The position numbers were made by a program, and so were the translations under genes. Shown here piece by piece: positions 23,875-25,148 of a DNA stretch of 25,148 bases; position 1 is the first letter of the stretch; each line of letters opens with the position of its first letter. A model generated the notes under the pieces. That model was given only the letters and a program-made list of their open reading frames with translations, was not told the origin of the DNA and ran no database searches. Source of the DNA: a virus; IMG/VR virus record IMGVR_UViG_3300042371_000004, positions 1 to 25,148 of that record; one strand, written 5' to 3'.

Positions 23875-25148
23875 CACCTGAGAAGGTGAAGGTGATCCGT
23901 ACCCTGAGAATTGGTTCATCACATCCATCAGCGCGTTCTGACCGCCGCCAGTCGGAGCCTGTGCAAGATTCTTAGCGGTCTGACTCTCTTGCTGCATCAC
24001 TGCGACCTGCTCCTTTGCAGCCATCGCCTTGTTTCGTGCGTCGCGGATCAGTGCTACCTGCTTGTCGGCAACGATCAGACTTGGGTCAACGCCGAGCATG
24101 TCGGAATACGCGTCAACCCATTGGTCAGCGTCAAACTTGTCAAGCACATCAGGCTTGAAGGTGGCGACTTGACCAAGGTTGCCAACGAATCTGTCAACGC
24201 TGTTGGTTCCGATGGCGCGTTGCGCCTGAGCAAGCATTGACACGAACTCAACGCTCAAGTCCATGCCTTGCAGTTCGGGTGGTGCTGGCGGGACGATGCC
24301 GGCTGCAACCATGCGAGTGAAGGTGATGTCAATGAGCGGGTCAAGGAGTTCGTTGTGCAAACGCTCAAGCACAGGGCCAAGCATCAGCAGTTTCTCCTCA
24401 TGCCGCTCTGCCACCTCGGTCGCCGTCATGCGGGTGTCGGTGGCGTTGGCAAGCATCAGGAACAGGTCGGCGTAGAACGACCCGCGCACACGCTCGCGCA
24501 CATCCTGAATGTCACCGAGCAGGTGTTGCAGATTGAGATTAACCTCAAAGGCGGTCTTGATCCCTGAGTTGACACCATCGACAAACGTGATACCACCGGG
24601 CAACATCTCAACGTCGCGGTTCTTCATGTTCGCCGGGACTTGCAGCGGCGGTTTCGTCTGGTAGTCGATGACCTGCGCCTTGCGTAATTGTTCGTGTTGC
24701 AACTGCTTGATGTCACCCAATGCTTCCATGCCAGGCGAGTTCCCGTAGATATCACCCCCAACGGTTGACCAGCGAGGCACAAGGCATGGGAATTGAGCGA
24801 ATCCACTTTCAGATAGGAACTTGTTTGGTTCTCCTCCAACTTCGAAGTACCAACTACCCCACGGCATATTCTTGTTGTCACGCTTTGAATGATCGCGGTC
24901 AGCGCGAGGTTCAATCGCATGAATAATGCTAATCCATTGGTCAAGGGAACCCCTATCAAATTGGTTCTGCACACTTGTTGAGCAGTTCTTGTAGCCAAAC
25001 TCTTTGACAAGTTCGCTGACGGTCTTTTCAAATTCTCGGTACAGGGTGCAAACGCGACCCTGATAGTCCGTGGCAATGCAATACTCGCCGCAAGTCACGG
25101 GGTACTGGTGGATGACATTAGTGAAGTCCGGCAGCACGATTGAGGCGG
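23872..25148 (-). CDS. Portal (head-tail connector) protein, 5' end outside window
   Basis: The frame is open to the right edge, so the true start is outside; a GTG at 25137 lies inside the frame but is not taken as the start. About 425 residues are visible. The segment GGDIYGNSPGMEALGDIKQL, QHEQLRKAQVIDYQTKPPLQ, then NLQHLLGDIQDVRERVRGSF and ANATDTRMTATEVAERHEEK, then LGPVLERLHNELLDPLIDIT is the conserved heart of the podovirus head-to-tail connecting protein family (Head-tail_con) shared by T7, epsilon15 and BPP-1 portals. The dodecameric ring is the entry for DNA packaging and the seat of the adaptor encoded at 20299-20979. The C-terminus (SQTAKNLAQAPTGGGQNALM ... SPSPSQV) is flexible and Gln/Ser/Gly-rich. 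Confidence 0.92.
   Translation of the reverse strand, partial: ASIVLPDFTNVIHQYPVTCGEYCIATDYQGRVCTLYREFEKTVSELVKEFGYKNCSTSVQNQFDRGSLDQWISIIHAIEPRADRDHSKRDNKNMPWGSWYFEVGGEPNKFLSESGFAQFPCLVPRWSTVGGDIYGNSPGMEALGDIKQLQHEQLRKAQVIDYQTKPPLQVPANMKNRDVEMLPGGITFVDGVNSGIKTAFEVNLNLQHLLGDIQDVRERVRGSFYADLFLMLANATDTRMTATEVAERHEEKLLMLGPVLERLHNELLDPLIDITFTRMVAAGIVPPAPPELQGMDLSVEFVSMLAQAQRAIGTNSVDRFVGNLGQVATFKPDVLDKFDADQWVDAYSDMLGVDPSLIVADKQVALIRDARNKAMAAKEQVAVMQQESQTAKNLAQAPTGGGQNALMDVMNQFSGYGSPSPSQV

Noticed and set aside
23862-23883. Plus-strand AATACG...GAGA resembling a T7 RNA polymerase promoter
   Set aside because: Only about half of the 23 T7 promoter positions match, the central CACTATAG core is missing, and it would point antisense to every gene.

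Overview
The window is a contiguous piece of the virion (late) module of a tailed phage with podovirus-type morphology. Every supported gene lies on the minus strand, so transcription runs from position 25148 toward position 1. I see no plus-strand genes, tRNA, rRNA, CRISPR array, integrase or transposase. The gene order of portal, Bbp19-like protein, scaffold, gp7-type major capsid protein and Bbp16-type cement protein is that of Bordetella phage BPP-1 and Salmonella phage epsilon15. It is followed by T7-like tail and ejection genes. The host is bacterial (AGGAGG-type ribosome binding sites) but cannot be named from this piece.

Layout in the direction of transcription. (1) Head, 25148-21056: C-terminal part of the portal, a Bbp19-like protein, the scaffold, the major capsid protein, the cement protein and a 71-residue protein. 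(2) A strong hairpin followed by a T-rich run at 21001-21031. It sits between the capsid genes and the first tail gene, as the T-phi terminator does in T7. (3) Tail tube and ejection proteins, 20979-6223: a gp11-like adaptor starting with TTG, a gp12-like nozzle, a gp14-like and a gp15-like internal virion protein, and a 2844-residue internal protein at the position of T7 gp16. (4) Host recognition and small genes, 6162-1: a beta-helix tailspike, several small proteins including a coiled-coil membrane protein, a head-spike/jelly-roll fibre protein, and the N-terminal part of a second fibre built from YadA-head-like repeats.

The most interesting part is the ejection module. The giant protein reads as a polyvalent protein. 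It has an ADP-ribosyltransferase-type domain, the QSDW-type polyvalent domains, an HExxH zincin domain with a candidate third ligand, long helical regions and an LPD38-type C-terminus. Because it occupies the slot of an ejected protein, it could deliver enzymes into the host with the DNA. The gp15-like protein next to it carries an M23 (LytM) peptidase-like domain in which all four zinc ligands appear to be replaced.

Base composition is mosaic. Local GC in hand-counted 60-base lines falls from about 50-65% to about 30-45% over the tailspike beta-helix, the enzymatic middle of the giant protein, and the FCCH/Fn3 part of the nozzle. This suggests that exchangeable modules have been placed in a conserved virion framework.
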